From NCBI GenBank assembly GCA_011773795.1, contig WVWW01000083.1:1-17095 (forward strand): a DNA stretch of 17,095 nucleotides, given 5' to 3'. This stretch comes from Acidobacteriota bacterium (lineage in GTDB: Bacteria > Acidobacteriota > Polarisedimenticolia > Polarisedimenticolales > Polarisedimenticolaceae). Below are positions 1 through 9,310 of this stretch, piece after piece. The notes beneath the pieces were generated by a model. It saw only the letters and a list, made by a program, of their open reading frames with translations, did not search any database and was not told the DNA's origin. A program made the translations under genes and the position numbers. Position 1 is the stretch's first letter; each line of letters starts with the position of its first letter.

Positions 1-238
1 TCGACGGGTTCGTCTTCTACCAGGCGTTGCGCGACCACCGTCATCACAGCGGCGTTCCCGGCCTGTTCGACGAGTCGTTCCTCCTCGAATATCCGCGTCG
101 CCTGGGCGTCGCGGGGCGGCCGGTCAAGACGGCGGAGGAGATGCGCGACCACGCCGCCGAGTTCGAGGCGCGCGGGCCCGTCCGGTACGGGAACATCGAC
201 GAGCTGCAGGCGCAGATCGACCGCTGGCTGGGCGATTC

Positions 239-242
<4 letters not shown>
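1..242 (+). CDS. 3' end of an unidentified protein (5' truncated by window edge)
   Basis: An open frame enters from the left edge (first full codon at 3) and ends with TAG at 240-242, giving about 79 visible C-terminal residues. The fragment is soluble-looking and charged. It starts DGFVFYQALRD, has an aromatic stretch LFDESFLLEYPRRLG, and ends in a helix-like segment IDELQAQIDRWLG. There is no hydrophobic segment or motif that I can tie to a family, so I give no function. A TTG at 27 opens the same frame, but the frame is open upstream of it, so it is not the likely start. The stop overlaps the stop of the convergent kinase gene in a shared CTAG (239-242). I am fairly sure it is coding because of frame, composition and tight abutment to the neighbour. 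Confidence 0.7.
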
Positions 243-2890
<2,648 letters not shown>

Positions 2891-2970
2891 GGATGGAGAT
2901 TACACCAGATGTCCAAACTGTAATCGAACCTCGTTGGACAAGCGACCGGGCCGGCCGTAATTTTCCGAGC
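2891..2970. promoter_or_regulatory. Divergent promoter/operator region between kinase 1 and S8 protease
   Basis: These 80 bp hold two interleaved perfect inverted repeats. GATTACA (2898-2904) pairs with TGTAATC (2919-2925), with a 14-bp spacer and arm centres 21 bp apart. TGTCCAA (2910-2916) pairs with TTGGACA (2934-2940), with a 17-bp spacer. The outer face of the first dyad contains TGTAAT on each strand: 2904-2899 on minus, 8 nt before the kinase ATG, and 2919-2924 on plus. For the protease, TGGACA (2935-2940) is a 5/6 match to a -35 box and sits 17 bp before TAATTT (2958-2963), which ends 7 nt before its ATG. The repeats are seen directly; promoter and operator roles are inference. Confidence 0.55.
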
Positions 2971-4833
2971 ATGCGTCTCCGCCGAACCTGCCTTTTGCCG
3001 GGGATCCTGTTCGCCGCCCTCACGGGTGTCTGCCTCGCGGCGGACCTCCCCGGGGAAGCGTGGCGCGACAAGATCCATCCGTTGCTTCACGAGCCGTCCG
3101 ACGACGAGCGTGTCGAGTTCTTGATCATCATGAAGGACCGAGCCGACCTGGCGGGCGCTCGCGAGATCGCTCTTAAAGAAGATAAGACCGCCTTCGTGGT
3201 CGATCGTCTGAGAGAGTTCGCGTCCGTGAGCCAGGCGGGGGTGGTCCGCAGCCTCGAGGCGCGCGGCGCCGAGGTGCAACCGTTCTGGATCGTCAACGCG
3301 CTCCTCGTGAGGGCCGACCGCGGCACGCTCGTGGAGATGGCCCGTCGCAACGACGTCGAACGCATCGACCCCAACCCGAAGACGTCGATCGCCGCACCCG
3401 AAACGGAAGCCTCGACGCGCGGACCCGGAATGATCGAGTGGAACATCACCCTGGTCGGGGCCGATCAGATCTGGGCGCTCGGTTACGACGGCACGGGCAT
3501 CGTCATCGGCTCGCAGGACACCGGCTTCTTCTGGGACCACCCCGCTCTGATCAACAGCTATCGCGGCTGGGACGGTGTGGAGGCGAACCACGACTATAAC
3601 TGGCACGACGCGATCACGAGCGACGCCTTCGCCTCGCCCACCTGCGCCGCGAACGCCGCGGCGCCGTGCGACGACGGCTACATCTTCCCGCACGGGACCT
3701 ACACGATGGGCATCTCCGTCGGCGACGACGGGAGCACGCGCCAGACCGGCGTCGCGCCGGGGGCGAAGTGGATGGGTTGCCGCAACAGCGATCTGCTCGG
3801 TGGGACCCCGGCGACCTACGTCGAGTGTTTCCAGTGGTTGCTGGCCCCGACGGACCTCGCGGGCTCGAACCCGGACCCCGCGCTGGCCCCGCACGTGATC
3901 AACAACTCGTGGGCCTGCATCCCCGCCGAAGGCTGCAACTTCGACACGCTGCAGGCGACGATCGATGCGGTTCGCGCCGCGGGGATCGTGGTCGTCGCGG
4001 CCGGCGGCAACGACGGCAACGCTTGCGCCACGGTGCAGTACCCGCCCGCGATCTATGACGCGTCGCTGACCGTGGGGGCGACGGACATCGTCGACGTCAT
4101 CGGCGCGATCAGCAGCCGCGGTCCCGTCACGATCGACGGCAGCGGCAGGATGAAGCCCGACCTGGTGGCTCCGGGGATCTCGGTGACCTCGGCCGTCGGC
4201 ATCTGGGATCTCTACACCGGCGGCGTCGACTTCAGCTACTACACGGCGAGCGGCACGAGCGCGTCGGCACCCCACGTGACCGGCGCGATCGCCCTGTTGC
4301 TGCAGGCACGGCCGGACCTGATCGGTAATGTCGACGCGATCGAGGACCTGCTGCGCTCGACCGCGCTACCGTTCACCTCGAATCAACCCTGCGGCGGTCT
4401 CGGGCCGACCGACTCGCCGAACCACGTCTACGGCCACGGCCGGCTGGATCTGCCCTCGCTGTTCCTCGGCGACGCCGACATGGACGGCGTCGCGAACGTC
4501 TACGACTGTGCGATGAACGACAACACGGCCTGGACACTCGCCGATCCCGTCACCGACCTGCAGGTCGATGGTGGAAGCGACACGACACTGACCTGGAGCC
4601 AGCCTACCGAGACCGGTGGGATGGCCCTCTCCTACGATGTGCTGCGCACCACGCTGGCCGGCGACCTGGCAGGCTCGACCTGCGTCGTCTCCGGTCAGAG
4701 CGCGACGAGCGCCGCGGACGCGACGATGCCCGGCGAGGCGTTCTATTACGTCGTCCAGACGGTCAACCCGTGCGGGCCCAACGCGGGAAGCGACTCCGAC
4801 GGCGGGCTACGCGACAGCACGCCCTGCCCCTGA
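2971..4833 (+). CDS. Secreted subtilisin-like (S8) serine protease with C-terminal FN3-like module
   Basis: This 620-residue exported endopeptidase starts at ATG 2971, which directly begins a signal peptide (RLRR, then a hydrophobic core to CLAA near residue 24). The same frame is open from an ATG at 2893, but those 26 codons lie in the promoter region and would bury the signal peptide. An inhibitor-like propeptide (about 45-135) precedes the S8 domain (about 160-470). The triad is visible: Asp183 in QDTG, His241 in PHGTYTMG, Ser430 in GTSASAPHV, with oxyanion Asn311 in NNSW. The usual second His of HGTHxAG is Tyr244 here. The catalytic domain contains many Cys (C225, C233, C270, C286, C316, C322, C352), suggesting disulfides outside the cytoplasm. 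After it comes a DADMDGVANVYD stretch resembling a Ca-binding thrombospondin-3 motif, then an FN3-like module with Cys pairs ending CP. It converges on the permease gene with 6 nt between stops. Confidence 0.93.
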   Translation: MRLRRTCLLPGILFAALTGVCLAADLPGEAWRDKIHPLLHEPSDDERVEFLIIMKDRADLAGAREIALKEDKTAFVVDRLREFASVSQAGVVRSLEARGAEVQPFWIVNALLVRADRGTLVEMARRNDVERIDPNPKTSIAAPETEASTRGPGMIEWNITLVGADQIWALGYDGTGIVIGSQDTGFFWDHPALINSYRGWDGVEANHDYNWHDAITSDAFASPTCAANAAAPCDDGYIFPHGTYTMGISVGDDGSTRQTGVAPGAKWMGCRNSDLLGGTPATYVECFQWLLAPTDLAGSNPDPALAPHVINNSWACIPAEGCNFDTLQATIDAVRAAGIVVVAAGGNDGNACATVQYPPAIYDASLTVGATDIVDVIGAISSRGPVTIDGSGRMKPDLVAPGISVTSAVGIWDLYTGGVDFSYYTASGTSASAPHVTGAIALLLQARPDLIGNVDAIEDLLRSTALPFTSNQPCGGLGPTDSPNHVYGHGRLDLPSLFLGDADMDGVANVYDCAMNDNTAWTLADPVTDLQVDGGSDTTLTWSQPTETGGMALSYDVLRTTLAGDLAGSTCVVSGQSATSAADATMPGEAFYYVVQTVNPCGPNAGSDSDGGLRDSTPCP

Positions 4834-4839
4834 GGCAGG

Positions 4840-6159
4840 TCACAGCAACGCGTAGCGCAACGCGAAGATCAACCCCAGCACGTAGACCAGCCACGAGGCC
4901 TCGCGCCCGCGGCCGCTGAGCAGCTTGAGCAGCGGGTAGCTGATGAAGCCGAAGGCGATGCCGTCGGCGATCGACCAGGCGAACGGGATGCCGACCATCA
5001 CGAGGAACGCCGGGAAGGCCTCGGTGAAGTCCTCCCACTCGATGCGCCGCACCACGCGGGCCATCAGCACGCCGACGATGATCAGCGCAGGGGCCGTCAT
5101 GGGCTGGAGCGGCGGGCCGCCCTCCACCGGAACCCCCCCGCCGACCATGCGCACGATCGGGGAAAAGAACAGCGCCAGGAGGAACAGCGACCCGGTCATC
5201 ACGTTGGCCAGCCCGGTCCGTGCCCCCGCGGCGACGCCGCTGGCGCTCTCGACGAACGCGGTGACCGTCGACGTACCCAGCAACGACCCGACGACCGTCC
5301 CGGAGGAGTCGGCCATCAGCGCCGGCGTGGCGCGGGGCAGCTTGCCGTCCTTCAGGAACCCGCCCTGCTCGCCGATGCCGATCAGCGTGCCGATCGCGTC
5401 GAACACCGCCATGAACAGGAAGATGATCACGACGGGAATCACGGCGGCGTCCAGCAACCCGGCGAGGTCCAGCTGGAGGAACGTGGGGGCCACGGAGGGC
5501 GGCGAAGCCACCAACCCTTGCCACTCGACGAGGCCCAGCGCCCACGCCAGCGCGGTCGAGCCGAGGATCCCGACCATGATCGCCCCGCGCGTGCCGCGCG
5601 CCATCAGCACGGCGATCAGGACCAGCCCGAACAGCGCCACCAGGACCGGAGTCCGGCCGAGGTCTCCGAGGCGCAACAGGCCACCCCCGTCCGCCGGCTC
5701 GACGATCCCCGCCGTGACGAGGCCGATCAGGCAGATGAACAACCCGACGCCGCCGCCGATCGCCAGCTTGAGCGACGCCGGCACGGCATCGATGATCATC
5801 TCCCGTATGCGCATGAAGGTCAGCAGGAAGAACACGACACCCGACACGAACACCGCAGCCAGCGCGACCTGCCAGGAGAGCCCCATGCCCACGACCACGG
5901 TGACGAAGAAGAAGTTCTCCCCCATCCCCGGCGCCATCGCGATCGGGTAGTTCGCGGCGAGCCCCATCACCCAGGTCGCCAGCCCCGCGGACAGGCAGGT
6001 GGCGACCAGCACCGCATCGAAGTCCATCCCGGTCTGCGACAGCACGGCCGGGTTGACGAACACGATGTAGGCCATCGTCATGAACGTGGTCAGCCCGCCG
6101 AGCAGCTCGGTCCGCACCGTGGTGGCGTTCTCGCGCAGCCTGAACAACCGCTCCAGCAT
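4840..6159 (-). CDS. NCS2-family purine (adenine/guanine/hypoxanthine-type) permease
   Basis: This 439-residue inner-membrane protein has 12 or more hydrophobic segments and is full length for the AzgA-type branch of the NCS2 nucleobase transporters, which import purines with a cation. Family hallmarks visible are ELLGGLTTFMTMAYIVFVNP near the N-terminus (18-37), NYPIAMAPGMG at 70-80, the SWQVALAAVFVSG segment at 95-107, FDAIGTLIG at 253-261, and the long ADSSGTVVGSLLGTSTVTAF at 283-302 followed by ESASGVAAGARTGL. Most relatives I know read APGMGLNAFF where this one has APGMGENFFF, which places an acidic Glu81 in a membrane helix and could alter substrate or ion coupling. The exact purine is unknown. 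ATG at 6159 is preceded on its strand by TAATCT with 7 nt between and no Shine-Dalgarno. The gene shares its upstream region, including a REP-like palindrome, with kinase 2. Confidence 0.92.
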   Translation of the reverse strand: MLERLFRLRENATTVRTELLGGLTTFMTMAYIVFVNPAVLSQTGMDFDAVLVATCLSAGLATWVMGLAANYPIAMAPGMGENFFFVTVVVGMGLSWQVALAAVFVSGVVFFLLTFMRIREMIIDAVPASLKLAIGGGVGLFICLIGLVTAGIVEPADGGGLLRLGDLGRTPVLVALFGLVLIAVLMARGTRGAIMVGILGSTALAWALGLVEWQGLVASPPSVAPTFLQLDLAGLLDAAVIPVVIIFLFMAVFDAIGTLIGIGEQGGFLKDGKLPRATPALMADSSGTVVGSLLGTSTVTAFVESASGVAAGARTGLANVMTGSLFLLALFFSPIVRMVGGGVPVEGGPPLQPMTAPALIIVGVLMARVVRRIEWEDFTEAFPAFLVMVGIPFAWSIADGIAFGFISYPLLKLLSGRGREASWLVYVLGLIFALRYALL

Positions 6160-6166
6160 CGAGCGT

Positions 6167-6172
6167 AGATTA
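6167..6172 (-). promoter_or_regulatory. -10-like element of NCS2 permease gene
   Basis: On the minus strand TAATCT is followed by seven bases and then the permease ATG. The spacing would put transcription start at or next to the ATG. No Shine-Dalgarno sequence is present. The -35 position falls inside the neighbouring REP-like palindrome and matches the consensus poorly, so the call is tentative. Confidence 0.35.
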
Positions 6173-6179
6173 CTAAACC

Positions 6180-6242
6180 GGGGTCAGGTCTTGAATCTCG
6201 GCATCGAACCCACCCGGGATTCAAGATTCAAGACCTGACCCC
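6180..6242. repeat. REP/REPIN-like palindromic element
   Basis: A perfect 18-bp inverted repeat is visible: GGGGTCAGGTCTTGAATC at 6180-6197 and its exact complement at 6225-6242, around a 27-nt centre. The centre itself repeats the inner GATTCAA (6218-6224 and 6225-6231 in tandem), so TTGAATC at 6191-6197 can pair with either copy. From memory, GGGGTCAGGTCTTGAAT-type ends recur as dispersed short palindromes in many bacterial genomes and metagenomes, and they resemble the doublet (REPIN) elements mobilised by RAYT/IS200-like Y1 transposases. No transposase gene is in the window, so this would be a non-autonomous copy. It lies between two divergent genes and could also fold as a long RNA hairpin. 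Confidence 0.75.
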
Positions 6243-6264
6243 AGTCGGTACCAGTCGGTATAAT
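6235..6264 (+). promoter_or_regulatory. Promoter of kinase 2, -35 contributed by the REP-like element
   Basis: TATAAT at 6259-6264 is a perfect -10 hexamer. CTGACC at 6235-6240 matches TTGACA in 4 of 6 positions with an 18-bp spacer, and these bases belong to the terminal arm of the REP-like palindrome. Predicted transcription start is about 6271, four bases before the kinase ATG, so the message would have almost no leader; no Shine-Dalgarno is present. Confidence 0.6.
6241..6260 (+). repeat. Tandem 10-bp direct repeat (CCAGTCGGTA x2)
   Basis: Two exact, adjacent copies of CCAGTCGGTA occupy 6241-6250 and 6251-6260. The first two bases overlap the end of the REP-like palindrome and the last two bases form the start of the TATAAT box. 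They could be a duplication scar at the element junction or a regulator binding site within the promoter spacer; the sequence alone does not decide. Confidence 0.7.
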
Positions 6265-6274
6265 CACCGGCCAG

Positions 6275-8551
6275 ATGATCGGTAGCACGCTGTCCCATTT
6301 CAGGATCACCGGCAAGCTCGGCGAGGGCGGCTTCGGCGTGGTGTATCGGGCCGAGGACACCAACCTGCACCGGCCGGTCGCGTTGAAGGTGCTGTCCCGG
6401 AGCGGGCTCGAGCGCCCGGACACCCGGGCCCGTTTCATGCGCGAGGCGCGCACCGCCGCGGCGCTCAACCATCCCAACATCTGCACCATCTACGAGGTCG
6501 ACGAGGTCGACGGCCAGCCGTTCATCGCGATGGAGCTGATCGAGGGCCAGGGGCTCGACGCCCGGCTCGCCGCGGGCGAACCGCTGCCGCTCGACGAGCT
6601 GACGCGGATCGCGTCGCGCATCGCGCGCGCGATGTCGGCCGCCCATGCCGCCGGCATCGTGCACCGCGACCTCAAACCGGCCAACGTCATGCTGACCGCC
6701 GACGGCCGGGTCAAGGTGCTCGACTTCGGGCTGGCCAAGCCGCTGTCCGCGCTGACCGAGGGCAACGTCTCGGACCAGACGATCACGGCCGAGATGACCA
6801 GGAGCGGCACGATCCTCGGCACCGTCGCCTACATGTCGCCCGAGCAGGCCGAGGGCAAGCCGGTCGACGCGCGCTCCGACGTCTTCTCGCTCGGCGTCCT
6901 GCTGTACCAGATGACGACGGGTCAGCTGCCCTTCCGCGGCGACAGCTCGACGTCGACGCTGGCCAAGATCCTCGAGGCCGACCCGCCTCCGCTGTCGGTT
7001 GCACGCGAGGGGCTGCCGGCCGATCTCGAGCGCATCGTGCGCCGCTGCCTCGAGAAGAAACCCGACAACCGTTACAACGACACGCGCGATCTTGTCGCCG
7101 AGCTGCGCAACCTGCAGACGACCGGGGAAACCGAGGAAGTCTCCGTCGCACCCAAGAAGGGCGCCAAAGGGATCTGGATCGCGGCCGCCGTCGTTGCGGT
7201 GCTGGCCGTCGCCGCCCTTGTCGTTACCCGACCGTGGTCCACCGGCCCCGGCGGTCCGGCCGCACCCGCGGCGGCAGCCGAGGGAGATCCGTCCATCGCC
7301 GTCCTGCCGTTCCACAACCTCAGCGCGAGCGAGGACAACGACTACTTCAGCGCCGGCATGACCGAGGAGATCATCAGCAAGCTCTCGCGCATCGACGGCC
7401 TCGAGGTCGCCTCGCGCAGCTCGGTCGCCTCCTACACCGATCCGGCCCGCGACGTCCAGCAGATCGGCCGCGACCTCGGCGTGCGCTACCTGCTCGACGG
7501 CAGCGTGCGCCGCGCCGGCGACCAGGTGCGCGTCTCGGCCCAGCTCGTCGACGGCACGACGGGTCGCAACGTCTGGTCCGAGGATTTCGAAGGCAGCATG
7601 AGCGACATCTTCGCGATGCAGGAACGCACGGCGTTGACGATCGCCGAGCGGCTCGACGTGCAGCTCAGCCCCGAGGAACAGCGGGGACTCGAGAAGCGCG
7701 CGACCGACAACGTGGCCGCCTACGACGCCTACCTGCGGGGGATGGATCTGGCGAGTCAGTGGGGCTCGCGCGCGGGAGTGCAAGCCGCGATCGAACAGTT
7801 CCAGCAGGCGATCAACCTCGACCCGGACTACGCCGCCGCGATGGCCGGGCGCGCCTTCGTCGAGTGCGACATGTACCGCAACTTCGATAACTCGCCCGAT
7901 CGCATCGCGCGGGCGGAGAGGCTGGCGACACGCGCGGCCGAGCTGGACCCGACGATGGCCGACGCGCCCCACGCGCTCGCGATGGTCGCCGCCAACCGCT
8001 ACGACTACGCGCGGGCGTCGGACCTGTTGCGCAAGACGGTCGAGCTCGCGCCCAAGGTCTCGCGCTACTGGGACAACCTTTCCTGGAGCCTGGCGTACGA
8101 AACGCCGCCCAAGGGCGAAGAGTCGGTGCGCGCAGCGCTGAGGGCGCTGGAGCTCCAGCCGCACTTCCCCGGCGCCTACTACCACCTGGCCCGGGGCTAC
8201 ATCGCGCTCGGAAAATACGACGAGGCGAAGGACGCGTTCGACCGGATGGTCTCGCAGAACCCGGACTTCAGCGCCCGCAACATCGGCTTCGCGCAGTACT
8301 ACCTGGCGATCGGCGACTACGACGAGGCGCTGGTCTGGATCGAGCGCGACACCGCGCGCGACACCGCGCTGGTCAATTGGTACAAGGCCGCCATCCACGC
8401 CGCCGCCGGCCGCCCCGACGAGGCCCTGAAGTGGCTCGAGGTCGCGCTCGACAAGGAATTCCGCGATTTCGTCAACCTGGAGAACAGCCCCTACTTCGCC
8501 TCGCTGCGGGACGACCCGCGCTACGAGCAGCTCCTCGACCGTTACCGCTGA
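6275..8551 (+). CDS. Ser/Thr protein kinase with TolB-like domain and TPR repeats (kinase 2)
   Basis: This 758-residue membrane kinase is of a different sensor class from kinases 1 and 3. The kinase domain (about 9-280) is intact: GEGGFGVV at 16-23, Lys38 in VALKVL, Glu57, HRD with Asp132, Asn137, DFG at 150-152, and SPEQ at 188-191. A hydrophobic segment (about 299-317) follows, then a low-complexity Pro/Ala linker. Residues about 339-465 match the TolB-like/FlgO-type N-terminal region seen in kinases and adenylate cyclases with TPRs (SIAVLPFHNLS, FSAGMTEEIISKLSRI, VRYLLDGSVRR, VWSEDFEG). Residues about 500-755 are TPR-like helical repeats, a protein-interaction scaffold. ATG 6275 gives the standard short lead-in (MIGSTLSHFRITGKLGEGG) seen in this family. 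The 3' end overlaps the convergent HD gene by 10 bp. Substrates are unknown. Confidence 0.95.
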   Translation: MIGSTLSHFRITGKLGEGGFGVVYRAEDTNLHRPVALKVLSRSGLERPDTRARFMREARTAAALNHPNICTIYEVDEVDGQPFIAMELIEGQGLDARLAAGEPLPLDELTRIASRIARAMSAAHAAGIVHRDLKPANVMLTADGRVKVLDFGLAKPLSALTEGNVSDQTITAEMTRSGTILGTVAYMSPEQAEGKPVDARSDVFSLGVLLYQMTTGQLPFRGDSSTSTLAKILEADPPPLSVAREGLPADLERIVRRCLEKKPDNRYNDTRDLVAELRNLQTTGETEEVSVAPKKGAKGIWIAAAVVAVLAVAALVVTRPWSTGPGGPAAPAAAAEGDPSIAVLPFHNLSASEDNDYFSAGMTEEIISKLSRIDGLEVASRSSVASYTDPARDVQQIGRDLGVRYLLDGSVRRAGDQVRVSAQLVDGTTGRNVWSEDFEGSMSDIFAMQERTALTIAERLDVQLSPEEQRGLEKRATDNVAAYDAYLRGMDLASQWGSRAGVQAAIEQFQQAINLDPDYAAAMAGRAFVECDMYRNFDNSPDRIARAERLATRAAELDPTMADAPHALAMVAANRYDYARASDLLRKTVELAPKVSRYWDNLSWSLAYETPPKGEESVRAALRALELQPHFPGAYYHLARGYIALGKYDEAKDAFDRMVSQNPDFSARNIGFAQYYLAIGDYDEALVWIERDTARDTALVNWYKAAIHAAAGRPDEALKWLEVALDKEFRDFVNLENSPYFASLRDDPRYEQLLDRYR

Positions 8552-9198
8552 CGCTCCCCATCGAGGTCCCGCAACGACCACTCGTCGTGGAACCGATCGA
8601 GAAAGGAGCGCAGCGTCTTCGTGCGGCTCGCCGCAAGGTCGCGGGCCGTCGCCGTGTACATCCCCTCTTCGAGTCGGAGCAGCTTGTCGGCGAAGTGGTG
8701 AACCGAGGAGGAGCCGTGAGCCGGGTCCGGTTCGGCACCCTCGTCCGGATCCCAGATCGGCCGCCCGTGAGCGCCGCCGAACGCGAATGCCCGGGCGATG
8801 CCGATGGCGCCGAGAGCGTCGAGCCGGTCGGCGTCGGCAAAGACCCGGTACTCGATGGAGGGATCGGGCAGGTCGCGCTCGTTCCCCGGGGACCAATGAT
8901 GATGCTCGATGCAGGTGACGACGGCGTCGATCTTCTCGTCCGGAAACCCCGCTCGCCGGAGCAGGTCCGCCGCGGCGCGCGCCGAGCTTGCCGCGTGACC
9001 GTCACGTCCCTCCGTGTGGCCGATGTCGTGAAGCAGCGCCGCCGCCCCGACGATGTCCGGGTCGCCCCCTTCTCGCTCCGCCAGACGAAGAGCCGTGTGT
9101 CGAACGCGAAGCGCGTGGTGCACGTCGTGACCCGACGACTCGCGCGCCAACGCGTCGCGTACCTCGGCTTCGAGCCGTTGCCTCCAATCCTCGTTCAT
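8542..9198 (-). CDS. HD-domain metal-dependent phosphohydrolase (YpgQ/YedJ-like)
   Basis: This 218-residue soluble protein belongs to the HD superfamily. Candidate metal ligands are His34 (VRHTALRLA), His57-Asp58 (LLHDIGH), His99 to His101 (EHHHW) and Asp122/Asp124 (FADADRLDALG). The order, and the downstream FADADRLDALGAIGIAR stretch, fit the small YedJ/YpgQ group; Bacillus YpgQ is a reported nucleoside-triphosphate pyrophosphohydrolase, but the substrate here cannot be read from sequence. The start ATG at 9198 (MNEDWRQRL) is chosen because the frame extension upstream to 9561 runs antisense through the next gene with non-protein-like composition. A -10-like AATAAT lies 7 nt before this ATG with no Shine-Dalgarno. 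The gene converges on kinase 2, overlapping it by 10 bp, and diverges from the GPP34 gene. Confidence 0.9.
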   Translation of the reverse strand: MNEDWRQRLEAEVRDALARESSGHDVHHALRVRHTALRLAEREGGDPDIVGAAALLHDIGHTEGRDGHAASSARAAADLLRRAGFPDEKIDAVVTCIEHHHWSPGNERDLPDPSIEYRVFADADRLDALGAIGIARAFAFGGAHGRPIWDPDEGAEPDPAHGSSSVHHFADKLLRLEEGMYTATARDLAASRTKTLRSFLDRFHDEWSLRDLDGERQR

Positions 9199-9205
9199 CC
9201 GCAGG

Positions 9206-9211
9206 ATTATT
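9206..9211 (-). promoter_or_regulatory. -10-like element of HD hydrolase gene
   Basis: AATAAT on the minus strand matches TATAAT in 5 of 6 positions and is followed by CCTGCGG and then ATG. Predicted transcription would begin at the start codon. I see no convincing -35 hexamer 16-18 bp upstream, nor a Shine-Dalgarno. Confidence 0.45.
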
Positions 9212-9260
9212 CCAGAACGCCCGCCCTCGCGGAATCGTCCTCCGGTCATCCTGCATCGAA

Positions 9261-9306
9261 TAGAATCCGGCCAGCGGGTTACCAGCCGGTGAGATCCAGA
9301 AGGAGG
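9261..9306 (+). promoter_or_regulatory. -10 element and strong Shine-Dalgarno of the GPP34 gene
   Basis: TAGAAT at 9261-9266 is a 5/6 match to a -10 box and would give a leader of about 38 nt. Within that leader CCGGC (9267-9271) and GCCGG (9285-9289) can form a short hairpin. AGGAGG at 9301-9306, 4 nt before the ATG, is the strongest ribosome binding site in the window and fixes the start. The -35 match is poor. Confidence 0.5.
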
Positions 9307-9310
9307 CGTC

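Noticed and set aside
2893..2970. Use of the ATG at 2893 as the protease start
   Set aside because: It would place 26 non-signal-like residues before the signal peptide and make the promoter region coding; ATG 2971 directly begins the signal peptide.
6221..8896. An 891-codon minus-strand open frame across kinase 2
   Set aside because: Its product has repetitive Arg/Val/Asp/Gly composition typical of shadow frames and would overlap both kinase 2 and the HD gene; no family motif is visible.
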